Source: SVTX01 sp045132775
GTDB lineage: Bacteria; Bacillota; Clostridia; Oscillospirales; CAG-272
Direction of reading: 5' to 3'
DNA: 64,000 nucleotides
Assembly (NCBI GenBank): GCA_045132775.1
Contig: JBGUSX010000143.1
Location: 20,666-84,665, forward strand
Part shown: in pieces, positions 9,313 through 18,156 of the stretch
Layout of the letters: every line of letters begins with the position of its first letter
Numbering within the stretch: position 1 is the stretch's first letter
Position numbers and translations under genes: made by a program
The notes under the pieces: generated by a model
Seen by the model: the letters and a program-made list of their open reading frames with translations, nothing else
Database searches by the model: none
Told to the model about the DNA's origin: nothing

Positions 9313-9915
9313 TTGAGAACAACAAGAAAAAAGACTAATTACGGACTTATCGTTCTTATAGTACTTGTCGTATCAATTCTCTTTGGCTTTCTATTTGATA
9401 TAGCATTGATGGCGGTTGAAAAGCGCATATATCAAAAGCCTGAGGAGTATGTTCCTTTTGTTGAGCAATACGCAGAAGAATTCGGAGTGCCCGTCGATCT
9501 CGTTTACGCGGTTATCAAGACCGAGAGCGGATTTGACTCATCCGCGGTCTCAAGAAAAGGCGCTATTGGACTGATGCAGATGATGCCCGCGACTTTCGAA
9601 TGGCTGACCGATGATATTTTGCGCGAATATCTCGGCATCGGAATGCTGTATGATCCCGAGACCAACATAAAGTACGGTACATATTACCTATCGCGCCTCT
9701 ATAACAGATTCGGCGATTGGGATACTGCTCTTGCTGCATATAACGGTGGCGAGGGTAATGTTTCGGAGTGGCTCAGGGACAAAAAATACAGCGACGACGG
9801 GATCAAACTGAAAACAGACAAGATCCCCGACGAGTTTTCGGAAACGAAGAACTACGTAAAAAAAGTAAACAAGGCTCTGAAAAAATATAAGGAGCTTTAT
9901 AATAGCGAAAAATAA
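9313..9915 (+). CDS. Membrane-anchored lytic transglycosylase (SLT family)
   Basis: 200 residues, starting at TTG directly after the coaE stop, with a GAAAGGGGG ribosome site 10 bases before. A membrane helix (about residues 10-30) anchors it, with the catalytic part outside. The goose-lysozyme-like SLT domain carries the catalytic Glu in VIKTESGFDSSAVS, followed by GAIGLMQMMPATFEW and, later, AAYNGGEGNVSEWL. It cleaves the MurNAc-GlcNAc bond to give 1,6-anhydro ends. The same coaE-SLT pairing occurs in many Clostridia and Bacilli, but I see no mechanistic link. Confidence 0.92.
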   Translation: MRTTRKKTNYGLIVLIVLVVSILFGFLFDIALMAVEKRIYQKPEEYVPFVEQYAEEFGVPVDLVYAVIKTESGFDSSAVSRKGAIGLMQMMPATFEWLTDDILREYLGIGMLYDPETNIKYGTYYLSRLYNRFGDWDTALAAYNGGEGNVSEWLRDKKYSDDGIKLKTDKIPDEFSETKNYVKKVNKALKKYKELYNSEK

Positions 9916-9947
9916 ATGAGCACACAGTGCAGGAAAGGAAAATAAAA

Positions 9948-11324
9948 ATGAGCGAGAACAAGCTTACCTATTCAAAGACAAACTTTTACGACAACGCAAC
10001 CGAAGCCGACATCAAAGCCGCGTATGATTATTGCGTTGGTTACTGCGAGTACATGGACAACTCCAAGACCGAACGCGAGGCGGTAAAGACTACCATCGCA
10101 CTTGCGGAGAAATACGGCTACAAGAGCTATTCCTTTGGTGATAAGATCAAGGCAGGAGACAAGCTCTACTACAACAACAGAGGCAGAAATATCTACCTTG
10201 TCAGAGTCGGTAGCGAGGATATCAACAACGGTGTAAGGATCGTTGCTTCTCACATTGATAGCCCCAGACTTGACTTCAAGCAGTCCCCCATCTATGAGGA
10301 GGGCGGATTCTGCTTTGCTAAGACTCACTATTACGGTGGTGTCCGTAAGTATCAGTGGGTAGCAACACCTCTCGCACTTCACGGAACAGTAGCGAAGAAG
10401 GACGGCACAACGGTTGATATCAAGATAGGAGACGAATGCGGCGATCCCGTATTCTATATCAACGATCTTCTTCCCCATCTCGCGAAGGATCAGAATTCCA
10501 AGCCCTTGGGACAGGCTATCCCCGCAGAGAGCCTCAATATAGTCCTCGGCTCACGTCCCCTTGCTGATACCGAGGAGTCCAATAAGGTCAAGATGAATAT
10601 TCTCACAATTCTTAACGAAAAATACGGAATTGACGAAGAGGACTTCCTTTCCGCAGACATTTTCGTAGTTCCCGCGGATAACTCTCACGACGTAGGCTTT
10701 GACCGCTCCATGATCTCCGCTTACGGTCACGACGACAAGGTATGTGCATATCCTTCCCTCACCGCTCTCTTCGAGTCTGACGACAGCGTTCACACCGCAA
10801 TGGTCGTTCTTGCCGATAAGGAAGAGATAGGAAGCGAAGGAAATACAGGCATGCAGTCTGCCCTCTTCACAGACCTTCTCGGAGCTATTACCGAGGAGCT
10901 CGGCGGAAACATCTATAAGGTTAAGGCTAACTCCAAGTGCCTCTCCGCAGACGTTAACGCATGCTTCGATCCCAATTTTGCAGGCGTGTTTGAGTCTATG
11001 AATGCCGCAAAGATCAACTGCGGTATCACGATGTCAAAATACACAGGCAGCGGCGGTAAGGGCGGCACAAACGATGCGCCTGCTGAATACATCGCCTGGA
11101 TCAGAAAGATATTCGAGGAATACGGTGTTGTATGGCAGACCGCAGAGCTCGGCAAAGCAGACCAGGGCGGCGGCGGAACCGTTGCAAAGTACATTGCAAA
11201 GCACAATATCGAGACGGTTGACCTCGGTGTTGCAGTTGTCTCGATGCACGCTCCCTACGAGCTCGTTTCCAAGACAGACGTATATACCGCTCACAAAGCG
11301 TTCTACGCTTTCCTTGAAGCATAA
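9948..11324 (+). CDS. M18-family aminopeptidase
   Basis: 458 residues from the ATG at 9948, which follows AGGAAAGGA; the frame also opens at a GTG at 9927, less likely. Zinc aminopeptidase of the aspartyl-aminopeptidase family (tetrahedral, cytoplasmic, removes N-terminal acidic or neutral residues). Metal and catalytic residues appear as ASHIDSPRLDF (about 95), SAYGHDDKVCAYP (about 260), DKEEIGSEGNTG (about 290) and VSMHAPYELVSKTD near the C-terminus. Length is typical. The wording of the motifs matches the Firmicutes ApeB-like branch. Confidence 0.93.
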   Translation: MSENKLTYSKTNFYDNATEADIKAAYDYCVGYCEYMDNSKTEREAVKTTIALAEKYGYKSYSFGDKIKAGDKLYYNNRGRNIYLVRVGSEDINNGVRIVASHIDSPRLDFKQSPIYEEGGFCFAKTHYYGGVRKYQWVATPLALHGTVAKKDGTTVDIKIGDECGDPVFYINDLLPHLAKDQNSKPLGQAIPAESLNIVLGSRPLADTEESNKVKMNILTILNEKYGIDEEDFLSADIFVVPADNSHDVGFDRSMISAYGHDDKVCAYPSLTALFESDDSVHTAMVVLADKEEIGSEGNTGMQSALFTDLLGAITEELGGNIYKVKANSKCLSADVNACFDPNFAGVFESMNAAKINCGITMSKYTGSGGKGGTNDAPAEYIAWIRKIFEEYGVVWQTAELGKADQGGGGTVAKYIAKHNIETVDLGVAVVSMHAPYELVSKTDVYTAHKAFYAFLEA

Positions 11325-11327
11325 TAT

Positions 11328-12404
11328 ATGTTTAAAAAATTAGATGCCACGGTTGAGAAATACGAGCGGCTTGAGTATGAGCTTGCAAACAATAATGCGC
11401 TCATTACAGATGCTACGGCTTATGCAAAGGCAATAAAGGAATACCGCTCGCTCACAGCTGTGGTCGAAAAATACCGCGAATACAAGAGATGCGAGCAGGA
11501 TATAGAAGACGCACTCCTTATAATCGATGAGACCGACGATGAGGAAATGCGTCTGCTTGCACAGGACGAGCTCAAAGAGGCAAAATCCCGTCTTGAAACT
11601 CTTTCGGGTGAGCTGACCGTCCTACTTATTCCCCGTGACCCGAACGACGATAAAAACGTCATAGTCGAGATACGTGCAGGAGCGGGAGGCGAGGAAGCGG
11701 CACTTTTTGCCGCGGTCCTCTACCGTATGTATTCAATGTATGCCGCAACTGTAGGATTTAAGGTCTCTGTCGCGAGCTCAAATGAAACAGAGCTTGGCGG
11801 ATATAAGGAGATATCCTTCTCTGTCGAGGGTGACGGAGCATATTCGAGATTCAAATTCGAGTCGGGAGTGCACAGAGTGCAAAGAGTTCCCGAAACAGAG
11901 TCGCAGGGGCGCATACAGACCTCTACCGCAACCGTCGCTGTTCTTCCGGAGGTCGAGGACGTAGAAATCGAGATAAAGGACTCCGACCTTATCTTTGAGT
12001 CCTGTAAATCGAGCGGCGCAGGCGGTCAGCATATCAATAAGACCGAATCCGCCGTAAGACTTACCCATAAGCCTACGGGTATAGTTATCGAGTGTCAGGA
12101 AGAACGTTCGCAGTTTAAGAACAAGGACAAAGCACTCAAAATGCTCCGCGCAAAGCTTTACGATATCAAACAGCGCGAGCAGAACGAAAAGGTAGCATCC
12201 GACAGAAAAAGCCAGGTCGGAACGGGCGACCGCAGCGAGAAGATTCGCACGTACAACTACCCGCAGAACCGCGTCACCGATCACCGCATCGGTGTAACTC
12301 TTTACTCTCTTGAGGATTTTCTCAACGGAAATATCGGCTCAATGATCGATTCACTCATTGCTACCGATACAGCCGAGAAGCTAAAAGCTGAAAATAACAA
12401 TTAA
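11328..12404 (+). CDS. prfA: Peptide chain release factor 1
   Basis: 358 residues. Recognises UAA and UAG and triggers peptidyl-tRNA hydrolysis. The GGQ loop reads SSGAGGQHINKTESAVRL (about 228). The codon-reading tripeptide position is RVPETESQGR, the P-x-T form of RF1, not the SPF of RF2. No good Shine-Dalgarno precedes the ATG three bases after the upstream stop, so translation is probably coupled to the aminopeptidase gene. I see no prmC methyltransferase gene nearby, which often accompanies prfA. Confidence 0.96.
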   Translation: MFKKLDATVEKYERLEYELANNNALITDATAYAKAIKEYRSLTAVVEKYREYKRCEQDIEDALLIIDETDDEEMRLLAQDELKEAKSRLETLSGELTVLLIPRDPNDDKNVIVEIRAGAGGEEAALFAAVLYRMYSMYAATVGFKVSVASSNETELGGYKEISFSVEGDGAYSRFKFESGVHRVQRVPETESQGRIQTSTATVAVLPEVEDVEIEIKDSDLIFESCKSSGAGGQHINKTESAVRLTHKPTGIVIECQEERSQFKNKDKALKMLRAKLYDIKQREQNEKVASDRKSQVGTGDRSEKIRTYNYPQNRVTDHRIGVTLYSLEDFLNGNIGSMIDSLIATDTAEKLKAENNN

Positions 12405-12425
12405 AAATCAGAAAGGAGCCGCATT

Positions 12426-13499
12426 TTGAATACCCGGATCATCAAAATAGACAACCTTGAAGCTCAACGCCGCGATATTGAAGATGCGGCTTCGATAATA
12501 AGAGAGGGCGGACTTGTCGTCATCCCCACAGAAACTGTTTACGGACTCGGAGGAGATGCAACGAATCCAAGCTCGTCAAAGAAGATATATGCCGCCAAAG
12601 GCCGCCCGTCCGATAATCCCCTGATAATTCATATCGCCGAGCCTTCAGATGCGGAAAAATATGCGCATACCAACGAAACCTACTACAATTTGGCGAAAGC
12701 CTTTATGCCGGGACCTCTTACCGTGATCCTGCCCAAAAAGGACACGGTCCCCTATGAGACCACGGGAGGACTCGAGACCGTTGCTGTCAGATGTCCCTCC
12801 AATCCCATCGCGCACGAAATAATCAAGTGTGCAAAAGTCCCGATCGCCGCACCGTCGGCAAATATATCGGGCAGACCGTCCGCCACAAATGCCGAATACG
12901 TTAAAGAGGACTTTGACGGAGCCGTTGATATGATCATCGACGGAGGTGACTCGGAGATCGGACTTGAATCAACAATAGTTTTGATAAAAAACACTCCGAG
13001 CGGAGATTCGCTGATTCTTCTCCGCCCCGGAGCAATAACATACGACGCGCTTTGTTGTGTCTGTGAAAGAGTTGAGATATCTCCGACTCTCGAAGGGACA
13101 CTCAGTGAAAACGAGCACCCGATGTCGCCGGGAATGAAATATAAGCACTACGCCCCCTCTGCACCGCTCGTGCTTCTCGACGGAAAGAATGAAGACGTGC
13201 TTGAATTTCTTAAACGTGAGCAGAATACGAAAAAATGCGCAATAATCTGTTACGATGAGGAAAAGGATCAGCTTCGTGACGAGCTCCTTTTACCGATTGG
13301 CGAGAAGAATGATCTTGCTTCACACAGCAAACTCTTGTTTTCAAGCCTGCGCAAATGTGACCGACTTTCCCCGGAGATAATCTACGCGCATCTGCCAACC
13401 AAAGAAGGCTTGGGACTTGCTCTGTATAACAGAATGATAAGAGCCGCCGCGCATACCGTACTTAAAATTGAAAAAGATGACTTTATGAAAGGTGTTTAA
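12426..13499 (+). CDS. sua5: Threonylcarbamoyl-AMP synthase (Sua5, two-domain form)
   Basis: 357 residues, TTG start behind AAAGGAGCC. Makes threonylcarbamoyl-AMP from Thr, bicarbonate and ATP for the t6A37 tRNA modification. The YrdC domain has TETVYGLGGDA (about 37), KGRPSDNPLIIHI (about 57), SANISGRPSATNAEYV and GLESTIV. The C-terminal Sua5 domain starts at about residue 220 (SPGMKYKHYAPSAPL), so this is the long Sua5 form rather than stand-alone TsaC. Partners tsaE and tsaB are at 25.8-27 kb; tsaD is not in the window. Confidence 0.94.
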   Translation: MNTRIIKIDNLEAQRRDIEDAASIIREGGLVVIPTETVYGLGGDATNPSSSKKIYAAKGRPSDNPLIIHIAEPSDAEKYAHTNETYYNLAKAFMPGPLTVILPKKDTVPYETTGGLETVAVRCPSNPIAHEIIKCAKVPIAAPSANISGRPSATNAEYVKEDFDGAVDMIIDGGDSEIGLESTIVLIKNTPSGDSLILLRPGAITYDALCCVCERVEISPTLEGTLSENEHPMSPGMKYKHYAPSAPLVLLDGKNEDVLEFLKREQNTKKCAIICYDEEKDQLRDELLLPIGEKNDLASHSKLLFSSLRKCDRLSPEIIYAHLPTKEGLGLALYNRMIRAAAHTVLKIEKDDFMKGV

Positions 13500-13504
13500 A
13501 ATAA

Positions 13505-15751
13505 ATGGCGAGAAAAAAGAAACAAAACGATGAAGTAAAGCAGATAGTCTATGCTCCCGTTTTGCCGCAGCTTATTACCGATACGATCGAGAAAAACTAT
13601 ATGCCCTACACAATGAGCGTTATAGTTTCGCGTGCTATTCCCGAGATCGACGGCTTCAAGCCCGCGCACAGAAAGATCCTCTATACTATGTATACAATGG
13701 GGCTTCTCAAGGGTCCGAGAACAAAGAGCGCGAATATCGTTGGAGCGGTTATGAAGCTCCACCCTCACGGTGACCAGTCGATTTATGAAACGATGGTGCG
13801 TCTTACAAGAGGTAACGAGACACTTCTCCACCCCTTCGTTGACTCCAAGGGAAGCTTTGGTAAGCAGTATTCGTCGGATATGAAATTTGCGGCACCTCGT
13901 TACACCGAGGCAAAGCTTGATAGCTTCTGTGCAGAGCTTTTCGAGGGAATTGACAAAAATGCAGTCGAGATGGTCGATAACTACGACGGAACGCTTAAAG
14001 AGCCCCAGTTACTCCCCACGACCTTCCCAAATATCCTGGTAACTCCCAACAGCGGTATTGCCGTAGGTATGGCATCTGATATTTGTTCGTTCAATCTTGC
14101 CGAAATATGTGACGGAACGATCGCAATACTTAAAAAGCCAAATATCACCGTCGAGCAGATAATGGACATAATAAAAGCCCCCGATTTCCCGGGAGGCGGA
14201 CAGATCCTTTATGACGTTGATCAGATGAGACAGATCTACGAGACGGGTGACGGCTCCTTTAAGATCCGCTCAAGATATTCTTACGACGCATCCGAGAACT
14301 GCATAGATATTCTTCAGATTCCCTACTCCACCACGATCGAGCAGATACTCAATAAGATATCTGCTCTCGTAAAAGAAGGAAAGCTCAAGGAAGTGGTTGA
14401 CTTCCGCGATGAGATCGACCGCGACGGATTCAAGCTCACACTTGATCTCCGCAAAGGAACAGATCCCGATAAGCTTATGCAAAAGCTCTTCAAGATCACG
14501 CCTCTTGAGAGCGCCTTCAAGTGTAACTTCAATATCATCATCGATGCAGAGCCCCGTCAGCTCGGAGTAATCGAGATTCTTTCCGAATGGATAGAATTCC
14601 GTAAGGTCTGCCTTACCCGAGAACTTAAATTTGACCTTGGCAAGAAGAATGATAAGCTTCACCTCTTGCTCGGTCTCGGTAAGATACTTCTTGACATTGA
14701 TAAGGCGATAAGAATTATCCGTAAGACCGAAAAAGAAGAAGACGTTATCCCCAATCTTTGTGAGGGATTCAGTATCGATGAGATCCAGGCAAACTATATT
14801 GCCGAGATCAAGCTCCGCAACCTCAACCGCGAGTATATTATTAACAGGATATCTGAGATAGAGGACCTCAAGGCACAGATTGCCGAAATTGAGGCGATAC
14901 TCAAGGATGAATATAAGCTTAAAGCACTTATCGCTAAACAGCTCACAGATATCAAGAAGAAGTACGGTCAGCCCCGTAAGTCGCAGATCATCCACCTTGA
15001 CACTATTGAGGAATATGTTGAAGAGGATACCGTCGAAAACTATCCCTGTAAGGTGGTTCTCTCCCGTGACGGTTATTTCAAGAAGATAACGTATAAATCT
15101 CTCCAGGGTAATGACGAGCAAAGATTTAAGGAAGGTGACAGCTTAAGGCAGATATTTGATGCCGAGAATAAAGATGTCGCAATGTTCTTTACAGATGCCG
15201 CACAGCTCTACAGAGCGAATATCAGCGACTTTGAAAATACAAAGGCATCAGTCATCGGTGATTTCCTCCCTGCCGAGCTCAAGATGGATCCGGGTGAAAA
15301 GCCAATTTATATGACTCTACAGAGCGAGTTCCGCGAGGGATACAATTACGTATTCGTCTTTGAAAACGGTAAGGGTGTACGTATTCCCGAAAAGGCTTAT
15401 GAGACGTCGAGCATCAGAAGAAAGCTCAAAGGTATATTCTCAACCGCCTCTCCGATCGTAGCGGTATTCTCAGAGCAGGAGAAAAACCCGTTTGAGATAA
15501 TGCTCGTATCCAGTGAGGACAGAGCAATAATAATCAAGACCTCGCTCATTCCGATAAAGAGCACCAAGACGTCAATCGGTGTTCAGCTTATGACACTTAA
15601 GAAGAATCAAAAGCTGACTGCTGCTATATCGGATTTCGAGAGCGTGTATGAGAATACCAAGGGATACAGAAAGCTCAAGCTCCCCGCAACAGGAGTGCTT
15701 CTGGGCGATAAAGACATAAACAAGCAGCAATTAAGTATAGAAGATATTTAA
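13505..15751 (+). CDS. Type IIA topoisomerase A subunit (GyrA/ParC-like)
   Basis: 748 residues. DNA-breaking subunit of a type IIA topoisomerase. The catalytic tyrosine is Y133 in AAPRYTEAKL, preceded by the winged-helix stretch GFKPAHRKILYTMY (about 50) and the quinolone pocket LHPHGDQSIYETM (about 85-97). The GyrA box (QRRGGKG-type) is not apparent and the C-terminal pinwheel region is short, so ParC or a divergent GyrA paralogue fits better than canonical GyrA. No B subunit is adjacent, unlike normal parEC or gyrBA operons. At the position of E. coli GyrA Ser83 it has Gln. Starts five bases after sua5. Confidence 0.9.
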   Translation: MARKKKQNDEVKQIVYAPVLPQLITDTIEKNYMPYTMSVIVSRAIPEIDGFKPAHRKILYTMYTMGLLKGPRTKSANIVGAVMKLHPHGDQSIYETMVRLTRGNETLLHPFVDSKGSFGKQYSSDMKFAAPRYTEAKLDSFCAELFEGIDKNAVEMVDNYDGTLKEPQLLPTTFPNILVTPNSGIAVGMASDICSFNLAEICDGTIAILKKPNITVEQIMDIIKAPDFPGGGQILYDVDQMRQIYETGDGSFKIRSRYSYDASENCIDILQIPYSTTIEQILNKISALVKEGKLKEVVDFRDEIDRDGFKLTLDLRKGTDPDKLMQKLFKITPLESAFKCNFNIIIDAEPRQLGVIEILSEWIEFRKVCLTRELKFDLGKKNDKLHLLLGLGKILLDIDKAIRIIRKTEKEEDVIPNLCEGFSIDEIQANYIAEIKLRNLNREYIINRISEIEDLKAQIAEIEAILKDEYKLKALIAKQLTDIKKKYGQPRKSQIIHLDTIEEYVEEDTVENYPCKVVLSRDGYFKKITYKSLQGNDEQRFKEGDSLRQIFDAENKDVAMFFTDAAQLYRANISDFENTKASVIGDFLPAELKMDPGEKPIYMTLQSEFREGYNYVFVFENGKGVRIPEKAYETSSIRRKLKGIFSTASPIVAVFSEQEKNPFEIMLVSSEDRAIIIKTSLIPIKSTKTSIGVQLMTLKKNQKLTAAISDFESVYENTKGYRKLKLPATGVLLGDKDINKQQLSIEDI

Positions 15752-15766
15752 ACGGAGGATAAAACA

Positions 15767-15883
15767 ATGGGCGAAAAGAAAAGAAAGCTTTGGATAAAGG
15801 TAACAGCTATAGTTCTTGCAGGACTTATGGCGGCAGGTACGATCTATACAACAGTATCATTTCTCCTGCTTGCCATGGCATAA
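15767..15883 (+). CDS. Small single-pass membrane protein, 38 residues
   Basis: ATG at 15767 follows AACGGAGGATAAAACA, an excellent ribosome site, 15 bases after the topoisomerase stop. Product: a basic head (MGEKKRKLWIK) followed by about 25 hydrophobic and small residues ending SFLLLAMA, so one membrane helix with the N-terminus inside by the positive-inside rule. It ends inside the stem of the following terminator. Short lysine-headed membrane peptides are common in Clostridia; I do not recognise the family. Intact RBS and tight spacing argue it is translated. Confidence 0.65.
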   Translation: MGEKKRKLWIKVTAIVLAGLMAAGTIYTTVSFLLLAMA

Positions 15884-15924
15884 ACAAAACAAGAGGACGA
15901 CTCAGTCGTCCTCTTGTTTTGTTT
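15882..15924. terminator. Very strong bidirectional terminator
   Basis: A perfect 20-bp inverted repeat (left arm 15882-15901, right arm 15905-15924) around a 3-base TCA loop, with A-rich left and T-rich right flanks inside the stem. It separates the rightward topoisomerase run from the convergent leftward genes. Confidence 0.9.
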
Positions 15925-15934
15925 ATGGGAAAAA

Positions 15935-16213
15935 TTATTCCTCGGTATCCTCTTCCTCTTCGGGAGTATCGATAATAATAGTATCGATCTCGCCGTTGCC
16001 CGTAGTATCAAGCATAATGGCATCAGCCTCGCCGTCCCCGTCAAGATCTATCCTTCCAAGGATCTTGGAACGGTATTTATTCTCAAGGAACTTGTAGACA
16101 ATGGCATAAGCCGCCGCAATGACAGCCACAATAGAAACAACGGTCAGAATAACCTTAAGAGGAGATCTTCTCTTCTTTTTTTCTTCAATCACTACATACT
16201 GTGTCTTTCTCAT
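15935..16213 (-). CDS. Membrane-anchored peptide with two calcium-type loops
   Basis: 92 residues behind GGAGG. A basic N-terminus (EEKKKRRSPLK) leads into one membrane helix (about 20-43). The outside part holds DLDGDGEAD and, about 12 residues later, DTTGNGEID. The first is a full EF-hand/dockerin-style loop with acidic or polar ligands at positions 1, 3, 5 and 9; the second has the same spacing with weaker ligands. The tail is almost all Glu and Asp. It likely binds calcium or another cation outside the membrane. Family and role are unknown to me; it is too short to be a dockerin, and nothing else cellulosomal is in the window. Confidence 0.7.
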   Translation of the reverse strand: MRKTQYVVIEEKKKRRSPLKVILTVVSIVAVIAAAYAIVYKFLENKYRSKILGRIDLDGDGEADAIMLDTTGNGEIDTIIIDTPEEEEDTEE

Positions 16214-16304
16214 AAAAACACCTCCAAACAGACTGATTTATCAAATGTCCTGCAAATATTATATCAGTTGTAAATATAAATTATGTGAATATCCTGTAAA
16301 TTAT

Positions 16305-16889
16305 TCAAGCGTATATTGCACGCGATCCCCCAATGAATTTCGGGCGAGTGTATGCGCAAACAACGTTAGCACACCCAATATTTTTCACGGAGAGTCTTAT
16401 CGGAACGGCAACGTCGCGAAGATGCATACCGATAAGCGTATCACCAATGTCGATTCCTGCGTGTGCACGTATGTGCTCAACCGCAACGGGATCGGTCATA
16501 TTCTGATATGTCACTGTTGCAAAGGAACCTCCTGCCTTTGCCTGAGGAATGACGGCAACGGGCTCATATCCATATTTCTCCGCGCATTCTCTTTCAATTA
16601 TCAGAGCGCGATTCAAATGCTCACAGCACTGCGCAGCAAGATAAACACCCTTTTCCTTGATAATAGGATAAATAACTTCAAAAAGAAGCTTTGCAGCCCC
16701 ATAGCTTGAACCCTTGCCAATATTATTGCCAAGAATTTCGGAGGATGAGCAACCAATGACAAGAATATCACCCTTTTTCAAGCTTGTTTTGTCAAAAAGC
16801 TCGTTTATCAATGCGCTGGCAGATGCAACGATCGTTTTTTTGCACTCGTCGTCGACCGAAAGCTCCGCACCCAAAGAAACGTCTACCAT
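16305..16889 (-). CDS. DUF436 / TIGR01440 family protein (YwlG-like)
   Basis: 194 residues from the ATG at 16889 (GGAG six bases before; an in-frame TTG lies four codons upstream). Motifs typical of the family are VIGCSSSEILG (about 43), AAQCCEHLNRALIIERE (about 83) and the Gly-rich KAGGSFATVTYQ. B. subtilis YwlG is the known relative and its function is not established; the conserved Cys and His suggest an enzyme. In Bacillus ywlG also lies near prfA and sua5, which matches this neighbourhood. Leftward, 20 bases after yqhQ. Confidence 0.85.
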   Translation of the reverse strand: MVDVSLGAELSVDDECKKTIVASASALINELFDKTSLKKGDILVIGCSSSEILGNNIGKGSSYGAAKLLFEVIYPIIKEKGVYLAAQCCEHLNRALIIERECAEKYGYEPVAVIPQAKAGGSFATVTYQNMTDPVAVEHIRAHAGIDIGDTLIGMHLRDVAVPIRLSVKNIGCANVVCAYTRPKFIGGSRAIYA

Positions 16890-16909
16890 ATTTTTCTCCA
16901 ATCAAAAAA

Positions 16910-18076
16910 TTACCACTTATCGCTGTCATTTTCGGGAATGACCTTCTCAAGAGACGCAATAGCGCACTCGATCATACTGTCATCGGGCTCCTTGGTTGTA
17001 ATGTGCTGAAGCCACACACCGGGAGCCGAGATAATGCGTGTAAAGAGGTTGTCGTGTCTGCCTGCGATCTTGATAAGCTCGTAACCAATTCCAACGATCA
17101 AAGGAAGCAAAAGAAGCTTGATAAGAACCCTGATGATCGTTATCGGAACAAATCCGAATATCAGATAGAAAAGCGGATCAATAAAGAAAGAAACAAAAAT
17201 ACCGACAAGAAGCATCAGAATAAGGAAGCTTGTGCCGCATCTGGGGTGAAATCTTCTCTGCTTTCTTACGTTCTCGACAGTAAGCTCAAGTCCCTGCTCG
17301 TAACAGAAGATCGCCTTGTGCTCTGCTCCGTGATACATAAACGTTCTCTTTATATCCTTCATAAAGGATATCGCAGCCATATAACCAACAAGAATAACTA
17401 TCTTCAAAACACCCTCAAAGACTGATTTTATAAGCGACTGTGTTGCAGGATGCTCGGGTTTGAGAAAAGGCATAAGGAATGCTGCACCCTCATAAAGAGC
17501 GGCGGGGATAATAATAAAGAGCGCAATTGAGAAAACGATTCCGAGAAGAACACTGAATCCCATAACCGCGCCAATAACCGCAGAGGACTCTTTTTTTTCC
17601 TTCTTTGCGGAAACTTCGGGAATACAATTATCGTTTGATACCGCATCTTCTGATTCTTCAGATACTGTTTCCGCAGTCTCTATGGTATCCTGTGCTTTAG
17701 TCTCGCTTGCCCCAACGTTTCCCTTGCGTTCAGCCTTTTTTGCCTCTTTAGCAGCCTTTTTCGCAGCCTTTTCGCGAGCCATCTCTGCTTCAGCCTCTTC
17801 AAGACCCGAGATCTCTGCGGAGCGCAAAAGACACTTGATTCCAAGAACCATAGAGTCAATATAGTTAAAAACTCCGCGCACTACGGGGAGCTTGAAAAAT
17901 TTAGCGCGTTTTTTGGTCTCGGTCGGGAAGCTTTCAATTACCATTTCCCCCTCAGTATTTCTCACCGCCATAGCAGTAAGCTCGGGACCGCGCATCATAA
18001 TTCCCTCCATTAACGCCTGACCTCCGATAGAGGTCTTTTTTGCGCATGCGGAAGGACATGATCTGTCTTTTTTCAT
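16910..18076 (-). CDS. DUF1385 membrane protein YqhQ
   Basis: 388 residues. The family signature is near the start (SIGGQALMEGIMMRGP), followed by VVRGVFNYIDSMVLGIKCLLRSAE and, later, FMYHGAEHKAIFCYE and HPRCGTSFL. About four membrane helices can be seen (about 185-210, 225-250, 298-320, 325-350). Unlike the usual 300-residue protein, it has a charged linker of roughly 65 residues (about 105-170) rich in Ala, Lys and Glu between the N-terminal segment and the first helix. Function is unknown in the family. The best ribosome site (AAAGGAT) is 13 bases from the ATG, so the start is uncertain. Confidence 0.85.
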   Translation of the reverse strand: MKKDRSCPSACAKKTSIGGQALMEGIMMRGPELTAMAVRNTEGEMVIESFPTETKKRAKFFKLPVVRGVFNYIDSMVLGIKCLLRSAEISGLEEAEAEMAREKAAKKAAKEAKKAERKGNVGASETKAQDTIETAETVSEESEDAVSNDNCIPEVSAKKEKKESSAVIGAVMGFSVLLGIVFSIALFIIIPAALYEGAAFLMPFLKPEHPATQSLIKSVFEGVLKIVILVGYMAAISFMKDIKRTFMYHGAEHKAIFCYEQGLELTVENVRKQRRFHPRCGTSFLILMLLVGIFVSFFIDPLFYLIFGFVPITIIRVLIKLLLLPLIVGIGYELIKIAGRHDNLFTRIISAPGVWLQHITTKEPDDSMIECAIASLEKVIPENDSDKW

Positions 18077-18110
18077 ACTGGTGTGAATATCCTTTCAAAC
18101 TAAACTTGCC

Positions 18111-18146
18111 ACGACACCGCAGAGAGTGATATCACTGCGGTGTCGT
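18111..18146. terminator. Hairpin downstream of prs
   Basis: ACGACACCGCAG (18111-18122) pairs perfectly with CTGCGGTGTCGT (18135-18146). No clear T-run follows on the minus strand, so it may be a weak terminator or an RNA-stabilising stem between prs and yqhQ. Confidence 0.5.
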
Positions 18147-18156
18147 TAATTTAAAA

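Noticed and set aside
9927..9947. GTG start for the M18 aminopeptidase
   Set aside because: It would place the AGGAAAGGA ribosome site inside the coding region; the ATG at 9948 is better spaced.
14270..15121. 283-residue frame antisense to the topoisomerase subunit
   Set aside because: Leu/Asp-rich text typical of a codon-bias shadow; the sense strand encodes conserved topoisomerase motifs throughout.
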